From: Anisakis pegreffii
Taxonomy: Eukaryota > Nematoda > Chromadorea > Rhabditida > Anisakidae
Direction of reading: 5' to 3'
Assembly: GCA_035041965.1 (NCBI GenBank)
Contig: JAPYMA010000217.1
Coordinates: 1 to 64,000 of the forward strand
Length of the DNA: 64,000 nucleotides
The translations under genes and the position numbers were made by a program. The notes beneath the pieces are model-generated. The model was not told where the DNA came from. It worked only from the letters and a program-made list of their open reading frames with translations, and made no database searches. Of this stretch, positions 1-11,288 are shown piece by piece. Position 1 is the first letter of the stretch; each line of letters begins with the position of its first letter.

Positions 1-1161
1 ACAGCATTCAGATTGTATCTCAAGTTTACTTGAACGATTCATATGGTTCATTCATAGGCTTTCCATGTTTTCTTACGAAGATCGCATGCAGCGGATGGAT
101 GGATCTCATAAGATGATGGCTGGATAATCAGAAGACAGATAGCGTGCCTTATATATGGGATAATCATTGCGCATCAATCACTTCAAAACGAGGGCTATGT
201 TTTCAGTTATCATGAATGATATCGTCAGTTTATCCCAGTTCACATCTTATAGTTTATAAGTTCATGCAGTTGCTTTTGCTCATGCATAATGGTTGTTTTG
301 TGTGGTTTTGGAATCATCCGTCTCAACTTTGCGTACAATCAATCCACCATTCACATAAAATCAATTTCAAACTTCAAATTTTCAGATATTTGTTTGTGCC
401 ATTGCTTAATAATGCGTTCAGTGTTCATGTTTTCATTTTCTTGCAAAAACTGCGCGCAGCTCTTCATTTTCAAAGACATCTCTTCAATAGCGATTTTCAA
501 AGACGATACAAGAACAAGGAGGCTGATGCTAGAAGCGTTGGCGGATTGTCCGTTACTGACCCATGACGGATGTTAAAGGATTTGCAAAATGACTGCACTT
601 CGTCGTGAATAGACCGATTATCTAAATCTCTGTGGCAAAATTGTCAAGGTTTTCGAGAGTATTTTAATGTTTTTCTGGCTACTTTTGTAATCGAGCATTT
701 CTATGCTTGCGTGTTTTTATGCTTGTTTAATTAATGCAAAAACAAGCACCAGCCGCTCACGGGTTTTCCACCCTTCTTGGCCAAGCTCATTGTGAGAAGA
801 TAAGCAGTGTCGGAATCATCGAAATTCTCAGATCATATCCAAATCCTTTACACCTTTTACAGAAATGATCCTGAGCGTTGTGAATGTTTGCGAGTGATAA
901 TATGCATGTTTTCTACTTTTCAACCATTTCGCAATTTCTTTTATCCACAATATTTACTCAAATATTTTCACTGAACAGATATTTCAATCGACTAATCACC
1001 AAATTATCCAACCACGAAACGAACACCAAAATTACTACAAAAACAAGCGCCAACTCTTAAAATAAGTTTTCATGAGGCAAGATATTCGTAAATCTTCGAT
1101 TAGATAAAAGTGCTGGACATTGTGTGCGTGTAATAACTAACTATCAATGATGATAAAAGGA
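1..1161. other. Non-coding interval, nothing recognised
   Basis: AT-rich sequence with only short open frames that lack ATG starts, splice-site support or recognisable protein motifs. I see no gene, repeat or RNA in it. Confidence 0.5.
1155..1158 (-). terminator. Pol III T-run terminator
   Basis: A run of four T on the minus strand lies three bases after the tRNA 3' end. This is the minimal RNA polymerase III stop signal and supports an intact, transcribed tRNA gene. Confidence 0.7.
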
Positions 1162-1233
1162 TAGCAGCGAGTGGTTTCGATCCACCGACCTCTGGGTTAT
1201 GGGCCCAGCACGCTTCCACTGCGCCACGCTGCT
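1162..1233 (-). tRNA. tRNAi-Met: Initiator tRNA-Met (CAU anticodon)
   Basis: The 72-nt reverse complement folds as a full cloverleaf. The acceptor stem AGCAGCG pairs with CGCTGCT and gives the A1:U72 pair that marks eukaryotic initiator tRNAs. The anticodon stem carries the run of G:C pairs around CCATAAC, and the T loop reads ATCGAAA, with A54 in place of the usual T54. These are the diagnostic differences between initiator and elongator tRNA-Met. The T stem has one G:U pair (GGTGG/CCACT). There is no intron, and CCA is not encoded, as expected for a eukaryotic gene. Its role is to bring methionine to the start codon in cytosolic translation. It stands alone, with no other tRNA nearby. Confidence 0.96.
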
Positions 1234-3427
1234 GCACATACAACTACTCTCTTATTTAGTACAAGTTCTTCTTGTTCATTTCAAAGATATTCCGACCGGC
1301 TATGTTAATGCAAAATAATGCAAACATTCTAGTAGTTACTTGCGATTACCCACTTCATAAATTAGCAGTTGATGAGCAAAGTGAAATCAAAAAGATTAGA
1401 ACAACGCTTGACTGCAAACAACTGAGATTTTCTGTTGAAGGGAATGCTGGTCGTGAATAAAATGCAGTTGAAAAAAACTGGCGATTGTGGTAAAATTTAG
1501 TTTTGATAAGCTTTCAATGACAGACGCTGAACTTGTGAAATTAGTTCAATCAGTGTTTCACCTAACCAGCTTTTAGTTTGATCAATCACCACCACCAGCA
1601 TAAACCAATATAAGTCAGAGAGTGTACTCGTAATAAAAGTTTTATTCGAAAAATAATATGTTTATTAAACAAAATAAATAATGATCACACAACCAGAGCT
1701 CAATTCGATGAAATTATTTTCCATAATCTGTGTTGAGATCAGTGGAAAGCAAAGCTCATTTACAGTTGAGAGTCGAATTCATCAAATAATCGTTTTTCCA
1801 TCTGCAGACGCTTTAACTAGCAATCGAGCAATCACGCAATGACCATACTCATCCTGGATCAAACGATGTGATCTCACCGTACATTTCGCTAATTTACTGA
1901 AATGTTCATTGTTGAAGCGCCTCAGCCCTTAGCTGCGGAAGATTCATATTTTTGATTAACCTCCATTAAATGACCACAACCTTTAGAATTACTCACTGAT
2001 TAACAAACCGAAGCAATTCACAAGACCGAAACTCCCCCGGAATGATTTAACCAGTCCATCCAACTCAAATAATTCAGCTATGCATCGCCGCAAGCAAGTA
2101 ATCCAAACTGCTTATGGAAAAACGTAAATGAGATTGTCGTCAAGACAGAAACAAAGTCAAAATAAGTAATCTAATGAGATTTCAACGGTGGATAAGTAGA
2201 ATCACAATACTGTAAATACTAACAGAGATATCAATACCGAAATGCCATTGCAATCGCAGCAATGCGATCATGCACACAACACAAAAATGAGACAGGAATA
2301 AAATCAAAAAAACAACAACAGAAAACAACTGAAATTGGAAAATCTTATATCTGCAGGAATCTTCAGAGATCTTCAACAGAGTTACAATGCAATAAATATT
2401 ACACAGACAAACGAACAACAGATATTTTTGCATTTTGAAAAGTATTCAATTTCAGCCATATTATTTGGATGGTAATAACTCAGTTCGACCGCAAAATATC
2501 AAACTGAAATTTGAATACTGCTATTTTTGATATGAATGACAAATATTAATGTAAATAAGTTAGTTTATATTAATAACAATTCATTCTTTCGTTTCAGTTA
2601 ATTGATTGTGTAAAGGAGAATGTTTTGGGATCGATACTGATTAAGGATGACTTTTAGTGACTCTGATTTGATAATAAAAGTGAACTTCTCCTTTTTTTGA
2701 ACCACTGATACGATATAATGAAGCAATTTGTTCAGATAGCACAGAGCTGCTAAAAGGACTGGATAAAAAAAACAAAAACAAATAGCAACAATCAACGAGT
2801 GAACGGCTAAAGTAATCACAAACTAACCCGACATGAGAATCTTCTTGATCACAACTGAGATTACCTAACTCAAAGATTCTTTGAAACAAGTAGATTTGGC
2901 AACAACATTACTAAGAGCATCAATCAAGATGATGATAATTATGATAGAAATGGTGCTAGTAACAGCACCAATAATATTGTACTAATGATTACGGTGAATA
3001 ACATATTAACATTTACGAAAAAATCAGTGAAAACAATGCAAACTTTCGCAGGAATAACAATACTAGGAATAGGAATGACTATAATGATAAGATACAATTT
3101 GATCAGTGGTTATCACATGATTGGACTAATTTTTGGATTTTCTTTGACATCTCATCGATAAATAATAAACTGTTGGGTGAGGGGGGGAAGGACGAAACAC
3201 GTTACCTTTTGGATGACGATAAAAGGCTTACACAAGGCCGGAAAGAAGTACAAATTAAGAGAACGTTTGAACCACTGATACAGATCCTCTTTATAGACAA
3301 TTTTCGATGATAACAATATAAACTATTGACTAATGGTTAACACGATTATTTGATGACAAATATTGAATGAATATATTGCGATGACAACTGACTGACAGGA
3401 ATGAGAATACTGATGAGATTTTAATCG
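1234..3427. other. Non-coding interval between tRNA and thioesterase
   Basis: No supported gene. Open frames here are short and compositionally AT-driven. The right part should hold the 3' UTR of the minus-strand thioesterase, but I could not pick a convincing polyadenylation signal. Confidence 0.4.
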
Positions 3428-6366
3428 TTACTGAGAATCATTTTTCGGTTTTCCAGATGAACGAATAAGTCCCTCTTGTGTGCTTGACAATATCAACTTG
3501 CCATCTCTCGTCCAGAGTCGTCCTTCTATGAAACCTCGACTGCCACCTGAAATCAGTTCTTTTCCTCTCTGTTTGAATTGCCAAGTCAGGGGTCTTCACT
3601 AAGTGGTGATAACTATTTAATGAGGAATTTTAGCGTGTCAAGGGAGAGCTTCTAACGGCGACACTAAATGGTCGTTCGGCTGCGGATCAAAGACCGTTAA
3701 ATTTGATCTCTTGTAAATAAGGACCGGGAATTGGGCAAATTGCAAAAAGGTGAAGATATCACTGATAGCAAAACCAAGTCCTCAGTCCTAACATTACCAA
3801 AAAAACTCAATATTGAATCCACAGATATTTGTGACGAACTAACGTGCAATGGGACTGATATTTTCATAGAGCATCCAGTCGTCAACCCGAAAGTTCGAAT
3901 TGTGTATCCATATGCAATGATCCAACGAGAATGCCATCGACGGTATGAAGCCACGACTTGAAAATTCAGCATTTTTAGTTCCGAAGCGTATTAAGTGAAT
4001 AAGACGAGGTTCAAACAAGAATTTCGATGATTACGTTATTCTGAAATTCTCAACTGATTGTGAGTATCATCGCAACGCTTTGTTTGAACTATGAAATGGA
4101 TAATTCTCCGATAGATAATTCTGATGGTTCAGGTTCTACTTCATTGGACAGTTGTGAATATTGATGAACTGATGGTGATTGAATTCGGCAGTCCTTTTAT
4201 AAAATCTTCAGTAGATTACTTTGGAATCGTGAAAGAATGAAAGATAGAAACTCACATTGAATGTGGTCTAATCGCCGTTTCAAGCATCGTACAGTCCGAT
4301 ATATAGGCAGCAACGCACTGATGCAATCTTGGATCATCGCCTTGCAAAACAGATAATATTTTGAGAATTCAGAAATAACATGGACAAAAATCATGAACGA
4401 AATAACTAGCAATCAACAAATTGTTGCCGATCCTAATAGTGATCATGAAAATAATATTAATAACGATTTTAATAATATCATAATGGCATTAGAAACAGTG
4501 ATAAAAATAACAGTGATAATGATAAAAATAATAAGATAACATCAAAATAATAACACCACAAAGATCATAACGAAGATCAATGATGAAACACATTCATCCA
4601 CATCATTCTAAACAATCCTTTCTGAGGAACGGAATTCTTCAAGCAATTAGAAAGTGAAAGTAAAAGCTTTACCAATGTTCTCTTTTGCTCTTAGCCACAT
4701 CATTGTTTTCGGTTGAATGTCACAATCTTCTTTGCAACATTTCAGATACATATCTCGATCCACTGGACGAAACTGCAAAATTATTCTGTGGATATATAAA
4801 GGAATAACGAATAATTATTATTTACTGCATTCTCTTGAATATAAGCTCTGGGATCCATAATTTATAAAGCTGTTCAAGTGATAATTATTATTTAATGGGA
4901 CTATATTAAGCGGATTTTTTAACGGTTTTAACGGGTTAGGTTAGGGGATTTAAGCGGACTATGGGTCTATATTTCTCAGCCTCTCGAAAGGATGTTCCTA
5001 TTGAAAGAGGGTTTTCATTCAAGAGCGTGAGATATCGTGAAGTTGTCACAACGTAAAATATCGACATCCGGTTGGTTCATCAATCCAATAAGTAAAATTG
5101 GATGAAATCATCAAAAACATATACGTAAATGTACACATACCTCAAAAACGCGTACGAATGCAGTTGGGATTTCTTTGAAGTTATATTTAAGCATTGATTT
5201 GATCGATGGCGATAGGTGATCGTCTTTCAGAGTCTGTTTGATGATTTCCGAGTAATCCAAGAGTTCTTCGGGAGGCGCGACCTTCGGCATTTGGTGTTGA
5301 TGTGTAATCGAGTCCGGTTCATCCTTTAAAACTTTTAATAGAATTCAAAATTGTGCAGCATATACAGTAAGATTTGATTCACTTCTATAGCAATGGATGA
5401 ATGGTTATTCACTTGTACAGTAGTGGACAGTTCAGCTCGGATTTACGTAAACGAACATCGATACATGGTAAAAAATATACAAGTATCGTTCTTGCAATCG
5501 GTTGATGTTTCAAAAATTGATAGATAGCATCCATCCATATTCTGAAGGTCTGTCTGCGGGATTATGCAAATTTCGGTTAAATTTCACAGCATCTCTTCGC
5601 GCTATGAAATTCGACTGAATCAATACAGATGGATGAAAATGTGCTAATGGCGAGAAAAAGCATCAAATCATGATATCACAATAGACGGACATAATAGACT
5701 CTAAAGCTTTCAGCCATGAGCCTTAGCGCGATCTGAGTTATAATCAAGTGTTTATTGTGTTTATGAGCACCTTGTGAAATGAAACTTGACATGTGTATAT
5801 GGCTTGTCCTTGTTGTACAGCTTTTACTATTCGCGTACAGAAACTTCGACGATCACTCACACGATCAATCATATAAAGAATCGGTTTACTTACAGATCCT
5901 GAAATTTTGACGCTCATTTAGATCATTCACCACTTATTGAAATCACTACCGAAAATAAGTTTTTTTTGTTGTAATCCATCTGGGATACAATTAAATAATT
6001 GAATGAAGGAAGTATAGGAACTAACCAGTCTGAATGAAATACGAGTGCAGTGAATGCGGTTTGAAGTGGAAGTCTACCGTAGCCGATGCGGCTGCAAGTG
6101 CCTGACCAATCACTTGGCCACCGTAAACGGCTGGTAACGAGCGACGACCTTTCAGCAAATGACGCGCTCTAAATGGGAAGTTTCGCATTACCGTATCCCT
6201 ATCAAACAGCCAATCAGACGTTTCACATCGATTAAATAACTCACAAGTACAAATTACTGTCGACCAGTTCCAAATTCAGGAACGTATCGATGAGACCGGC
6301 TTTTATGTCCTCGGCACGTGATGAAAATTCCACATAGGTGACATTTGTCAACGGTTTCGGGCACAT
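3428..6366 (-). CDS. ACOT8: Acyl-CoA thioesterase II (ACOT8/TesB family)
   Basis: Hydrolyses acyl-CoAs to free acid and CoA in fatty-acid degradation. Eight exons agree in phase and give about 340 residues (human ACOT8 has 319): 6245-6366, 6026-6198, 5771-5898, 5141-5323, 4673-4772, 4256-4340, 3844-3956, 3428-3546. Family signatures appear in order: FLNLELVDSNLY, YGGQVIGQALAAAS, HSLHSYFIQTGS, DRRSFCTRIVKAVQQGQ, ITHQHQMP, PPEELLDY, WLRAKENIG, CVAAYISDCTMLETA, SLDHCIWIH, SRGFIEGRLW and STQEGLIR. The last three blocks hold the Asp, Ser and Gln of the catalytic triad as known for the family. The first intron is only 46 bp. The start is uncertain. I used the Met after a short glutamine run (6366); an upstream exon may join near 6418, because the frame is closed just above. 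The acceptor at 5324 (TTTAAAG) is weak. The protein ends KNDSQ and lacks the SKL peroxisomal tail. Confidence 0.93.
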
Positions 6367-6620
6367 TTGCTGCTGTTGTTGCTGCGGCTGGTCTTTTTCA
6401 AGGTCTTCGGATGGCTTAAATGTTCAGTAGCATAATGTAACCGCTTCGAACAACAATAAATTGAAATTTTCAAAACATCTCCGTATATGATTCACAAATA
6501 TTTTATTTATCTATTTAATATTTTAATTAATCATTCGAATAATTTGTTCACAAATATTCACGTCAGATATTTTGCTGATTGTGAGGAATACCGCTTCGAA
6601 ACTGACAAATACATTTAATT

Positions 6621-6864
6621 CTAAGCAATTTTTAAAGTTTTTAGGTCTTCGGTGATTTCGTTCAGATTTTTGTCCAGAAGTGACTAGATACTGGAAAGTT
6701 TAAGTAATGCTTCTACACAAGAATGCATCAAAAGCAAATTTGCGAAAGCAATTCACCTTCCTAACTCTTTGATTAGGACCAATTGCGATCGTTTTTAGTG
6801 CATTCAAGTCGTCAGCTATCTCATTGTTGTTATTATTGCTTGCAACAGCTGTTTCAGAAGACAT
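6621..6864 (-). CDS. Small two-exon ORF, function unknown
   Basis: A real ATG at 6864 opens 36 codons (MSSETAVAS, an Asn run, then EIADDLNALKTIAIGPNQRV) that end in a good donor, AAG|GTGAAT, at 6757. Joining to 6683 keeps phase and gives LLDKNLNEITEDLKTLKIA and a stop at 6621, 56 residues in all. The second exon uses a poor CTAG acceptor seven bases after a better TTTCCAG. That better site would give a different frame. The first exon could instead be a 5' exon of the thioesterase, because its phase-0 end also fits the acceptor near 6418. I do not recognise the product. It is short, charged and helix-prone, without a signal peptide. Confidence 0.3.
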
Positions 6865-9800
6865 ATTATTAAACTGATTCGGAATAATAATGAAGAAACA
6901 AATCTGACTCGATTCGACAATCTGAAGTACAATAAATGAATGAAGTGCACAATTGACGAATGGACATTGAAACAAGAAATTACAACGAAATCGACGGAAA
7001 CGATCTTCAAAAAATTGAACTTTTGACAGTTCTAATCGCGTAAACACATTATCAGTACAATAGGTTGCCACATCAATGAGTGCAGTCTTCAATTACTGAC
7101 ATAATGTTAATGGCATATCACTGAAATGATAATTTATATTCTCTTATTGGTTTTTAAACATTGCATTAAGGATAAGTTAAACTGTTGGTCTTAGAACAAC
7201 GCACTCTGGACTGAATATAGCGCATTCTGGAAAGGTCGTAAAAGTGCAGCCATTAGAGAACGTGCGTGATGGCTATTGTTGGAAACCTGAATGGTCGCGT
7301 TCTAACGTTCACATCAGTTATTGCCGTTACAGAATTCGTGAGTGCAGATGAGAATGTTTTGAGGTAATGATGAAAAGAAGTTCGATGAGTACCGGAAACC
7401 GTTGAATGCAATGAACATTTAACCTATACACATTTGAATTGACTAATCCAAATTACTCACCAGTCTACTGACAATAAGTGGAATTTACATACGATCATGC
7501 GATTAGTCAGCAGTTCCATTCGATTGTTCACGAAACACTTCTTTATGACTATTCAAAACTTTTGCATTATAACCACCACATCAGTGCATGATGAGAGAGG
7601 CTACTACTATTCAACTAACAATCTCGATTGATCTGATCAAAATGAACCCTGTTCAATCAAGAGTTTTGGATGATTAAGTGGAATAAAACAATAACTTAAG
7701 AGTTTCTGAGTATGGTGGGGGTCGGAAGGAGGAGGGATGTTCGTCAAACCTCCTTCATAGGTTTAAACTCAGAAGAGGCCATTTTCTAACAAACCATTTT
7801 TTTCTGCAAACAAAACAGCTGGAAACTTCAAAATGATTCTTCTATTCTATTCAATACATTCAATTGTATTTTGACAAAATACTATTCACTTTCGCATGAA
7901 ATTGCTCAATTTGTAACACAACATTTCATTGCGTGATTCGTGGTGACCGCTTTGCTGGCATCAGTTTGGAGTTACAATTCATGACAAACCAGTTTTATTG
8001 ATCTCTACTTTTCTGGAACCTAGGATTCATCAGCTGTGTCGATCCTCGAAATATTATCCTCATCATAAACGTATTTGGGTTTTTCAATCCTGACAATTTG
8101 CTCAATAATGCAGTTCGTAGTAGCACAATTCTGAGCAGAATTGTGCTCAATGGATGAGCACAATTCTCGGTGAAAGCCTATCATTCAGGAAAATCAGCGA
8201 TTATCCAGGAAATTCTTTGTTGACAGACAAGACGAGGACATTTTCGTGAATTCATAATCACTTTGCTGAGACTTGTACACGAAAGACTTTATAAGTGAAC
8301 GAGTCTATCAGATATACACAACATCGTATGACTGACTGCAAATGCGCTTTTAACATGAAAATGTACGCAGATGAACAAGTTTGTAATTGAGTGAAGAATG
8401 TGAGAAATCAATTTCAGTACGAAATTTCAAGAAAATATGCGAAAATTCTTGGAATCAATGAAGAAGTGCATTTTGTATCGATTTTGCTGCTTCAACAACA
8501 ATGAGATAAACGCGAATTTAACGTATGACGACTGACTCGGTATTAATAATAACGTTTGTGTGAATTGCCGTTCAATATGTGTGTGAATGTGCAATGCAAA
8601 TCAACAATTTCGCATTTCAATACGAGTGAGAAGCATTCGGATTTTATTGCTGAAAACATACCAACTCTTCTCTTTGCGTTTCCTCATCGAAAAACGAATT
8701 TATTCGATGCACAATTGCTGTTTGAGAAAGAATTTTAGTATGCAATTTTAACAGTAATACATCATATGAATGTAAACCATACGACAAAATATGTGGATAA
8801 GATATAAGATGTTAATGAAAAGAAGATTGTAAAGTAATATCGGTTCAAAAGAATAATCAATAGAATATAATGGGACTTATCCATGCTTGTTGTTAGTCAG
8901 ATTTTCATATCTGTCAGTTGTTAAACTGAATATTAGAAAGGTTGACGTGCATGATAAATATGCGTTTTTACACCAACGTAACGAACGGGATATGATCATT
9001 TATACAGAAAAGCAAATCATATAACATGTGTGCGTTTGACTTGAGGTAGTTTTATAGTGATCTTAAATAAAGGACGATAGCGTAACATATTATGTGTGAT
9101 GTGATGCTGCTTGCGATTTTCGTTACATTAACACTATGAAACGAAAATGAAACAAACTAGGTAAACAGGGGAAATTGATAGCAAATGTCTGTTCGATGCC
9201 GAGAAGGTGACCAGCTTCACAGACACAATCTTCAACGATATTTGATGAATGAGGCTCTTTGTAAACACATAACTGTTTGATTTGAAGTATAATGTGACGT
9301 TCAATTTGCATTAGCTCAAGCAGATTAGATACGATTGATCAAACGCGAATGCTCATTCAGAATTGCATTGAAATATCACCGATATGAGGGTTGCTTGTGA
9401 AAAGAAAATATGAGCAAAATAACTTTCACAGGAACGATTACTTTGTCGGCAAGTAAATACTGTCGCGCATAAACTTTTGCTTAATTTTTTGATGCATTCT
9501 TGAATTGGTATTATTGAATAACTGTCACATTTTGAATCACATTGAATCACATTTTAATATCACATTTTGATATTATTCACTACGAAAACCAGCCGAATTT
9601 GAGTCAGTATAAGAGAACAACAGTACATTGAGTAGACTCGATCGATGTCCGTTGAAACTGTTCGAGAATCGAGCAAAATAGACGAATCTGAAGCGAAGTG
9701 GAGACGAGGTTCAGTGTGGTAGAGTGCACATCTGATACCGTCATGCATTTCGGGTTGTGTCATGCATTTTGTGTTATCAAGTTGGCTCTCTTATCTGCGT

Positions 9801-11183
9801 GCGTCAATCGAACTTTTCAATGCGTGCGGTTGATTCATTCATGCATGTGCTCTTTGCATGAGAATCTGCTGCATATGTTCTGTGAATGGATCCGAAAAGT
9901 TCATCCAGAAAATCCGTCACCACAGCACTCGGACGAAATCTACTGCAAATGTTTTTAAACAACAACATTTTAATCTTCCATTAAAAGTGCATCAAAATCA
10001 TTTCAGTGATTATTTCACTGATTTGCTTTGAATTCTGTACAAATTCTGTACTTTATTCTTCAGCACAAAATGATTCATTAGAATCAATTTTTCATCAATT
10101 TTGGGTTATTACCATTTGTGCAATGCCTCAAATAACGTTGCAAAGAAGATCGTGATACGTCCTATCAGTTCAGTTCAATATTCAAAAATGTACATCTAAT
10201 AGCTACTCACCAATTCAACTGTACTGTTCAAGTGTTATTGCATGAGAAGTGAATGAATCAGGCACTTTTAAAGGTAACGTCATCCAACAACTTTGATTCC
10301 CTTAGATGACTCCTAACAGTTTCATGATCTTGAAATGCTGTTCAATACGAACTGAATATCGTTCATTCCCCTCAACCAACCGCACTCATTTTCATTTCAT
10401 TTGTTATTCTATCATCAATAGCATTCAGACAAGAAATGCATAGTGGCAAATGCTTGTTACGAAGTTGCAAAATGATCATTACAATTTAAAGAATCGGAAT
10501 TTTCGGTAGTTGAGTGAAAAGTTCGTTTCTTATGGATTGTAGCCAATCAACATTTAGCAATTTAAAGTTTGTGGAAGTGGATCAGGAAATGCAATTTTCT
10601 CGAGTTTTTATTAATTCAGTGATGATCATTTACTTGTAAGAGGAGCATCAAGTCGTATTCATAATTACTCAAATAGGTATGTGGAACATCTCTTAGAGAA
10701 TATCCATCAATCAACGAAAATATCATGCATGTTCATCGGGTGATAGCTACATGAAGATGAACTTATGAATTTACCGATTCCAATGAGTTTCAAAAAAAAC
10801 GAGTCAAAATCAGTTGAGTTGAACGGAAAACCCCAAACGTTTCTAAAGTAGCATTCATAGTTCTCCATTGTTTTGCCGTCCGATAGCGAAGAATTTCAGC
10901 GTTCATGATTTTTGTGGCTTGCAGTAACGCCGGAAGGACTGAGTGCTGGTTTGATTTCAGGATCTGTTTAGGAAATCTGTATTTATCTTCAAACTTTTGT
11001 GGTAATAACTGAATTGGGAAGTGCAATGATAAGTCTATCAAAATGTAACCATCGCTTCAGGTAATTTTGTCAAAGACATTTTGACTTCAGTCGAAATTAC
11101 TCGATTTTTTTTGAAAAACATAAAAGTTTTTGGTACCTCGCGGTTACAGATGAGCCACTTTTTGATTACAAAGTAGAGCTTGA
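6865..11183. other. Long interval without a supported gene
   Basis: Apart from a small palindrome at 8122-8147, I see no gene. The longest open frames (plus 9698-9958, minus 10790-11041) start at non-ATG codons or lack splice context and protein motifs. Promoter elements for the flanking divergent genes probably lie at the two ends, but none can be named. Confidence 0.4.
8122..8147. repeat. Perfect inverted repeat, 12-bp arms
   Basis: AGCACAATTCTG and its exact reverse complement are separated by two bases. A third copy of the arm core (GAGCACAATTCT) follows at about 8155. It is too short for an RNA gene; it may be a protein-binding site or chance. Confidence 0.6.
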
Positions 11184-11288
11184 CACTGCGATGAATATTG
11201 CAAATCTAAGTTTCTCTTTGTTCCGAAATTCAATTTCCTTGAATATGAATCCTTTAAAAAAGACTTTCTCTATTCAAACTCCTCAAAG

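Noticed and set aside
3731..3961. Plus-strand 76-codon ORF
   Set aside because: It lies antisense to the thioesterase exon 3844-3956, whose minus-strand reading carries the family motif SLDHCIWIH; the plus-strand frame is a shadow.
9698..9958. Plus-strand 86-codon ORF
   Set aside because: It has an ATG but no splice support, signal or motif; the composition is that of random AT-rich sequence.
10790..11041. Minus-strand 83-codon ORF upstream of LRPPRC
   Set aside because: It starts at TTG, not ATG, and matches no family I know; the helix-like composition alone is not enough.
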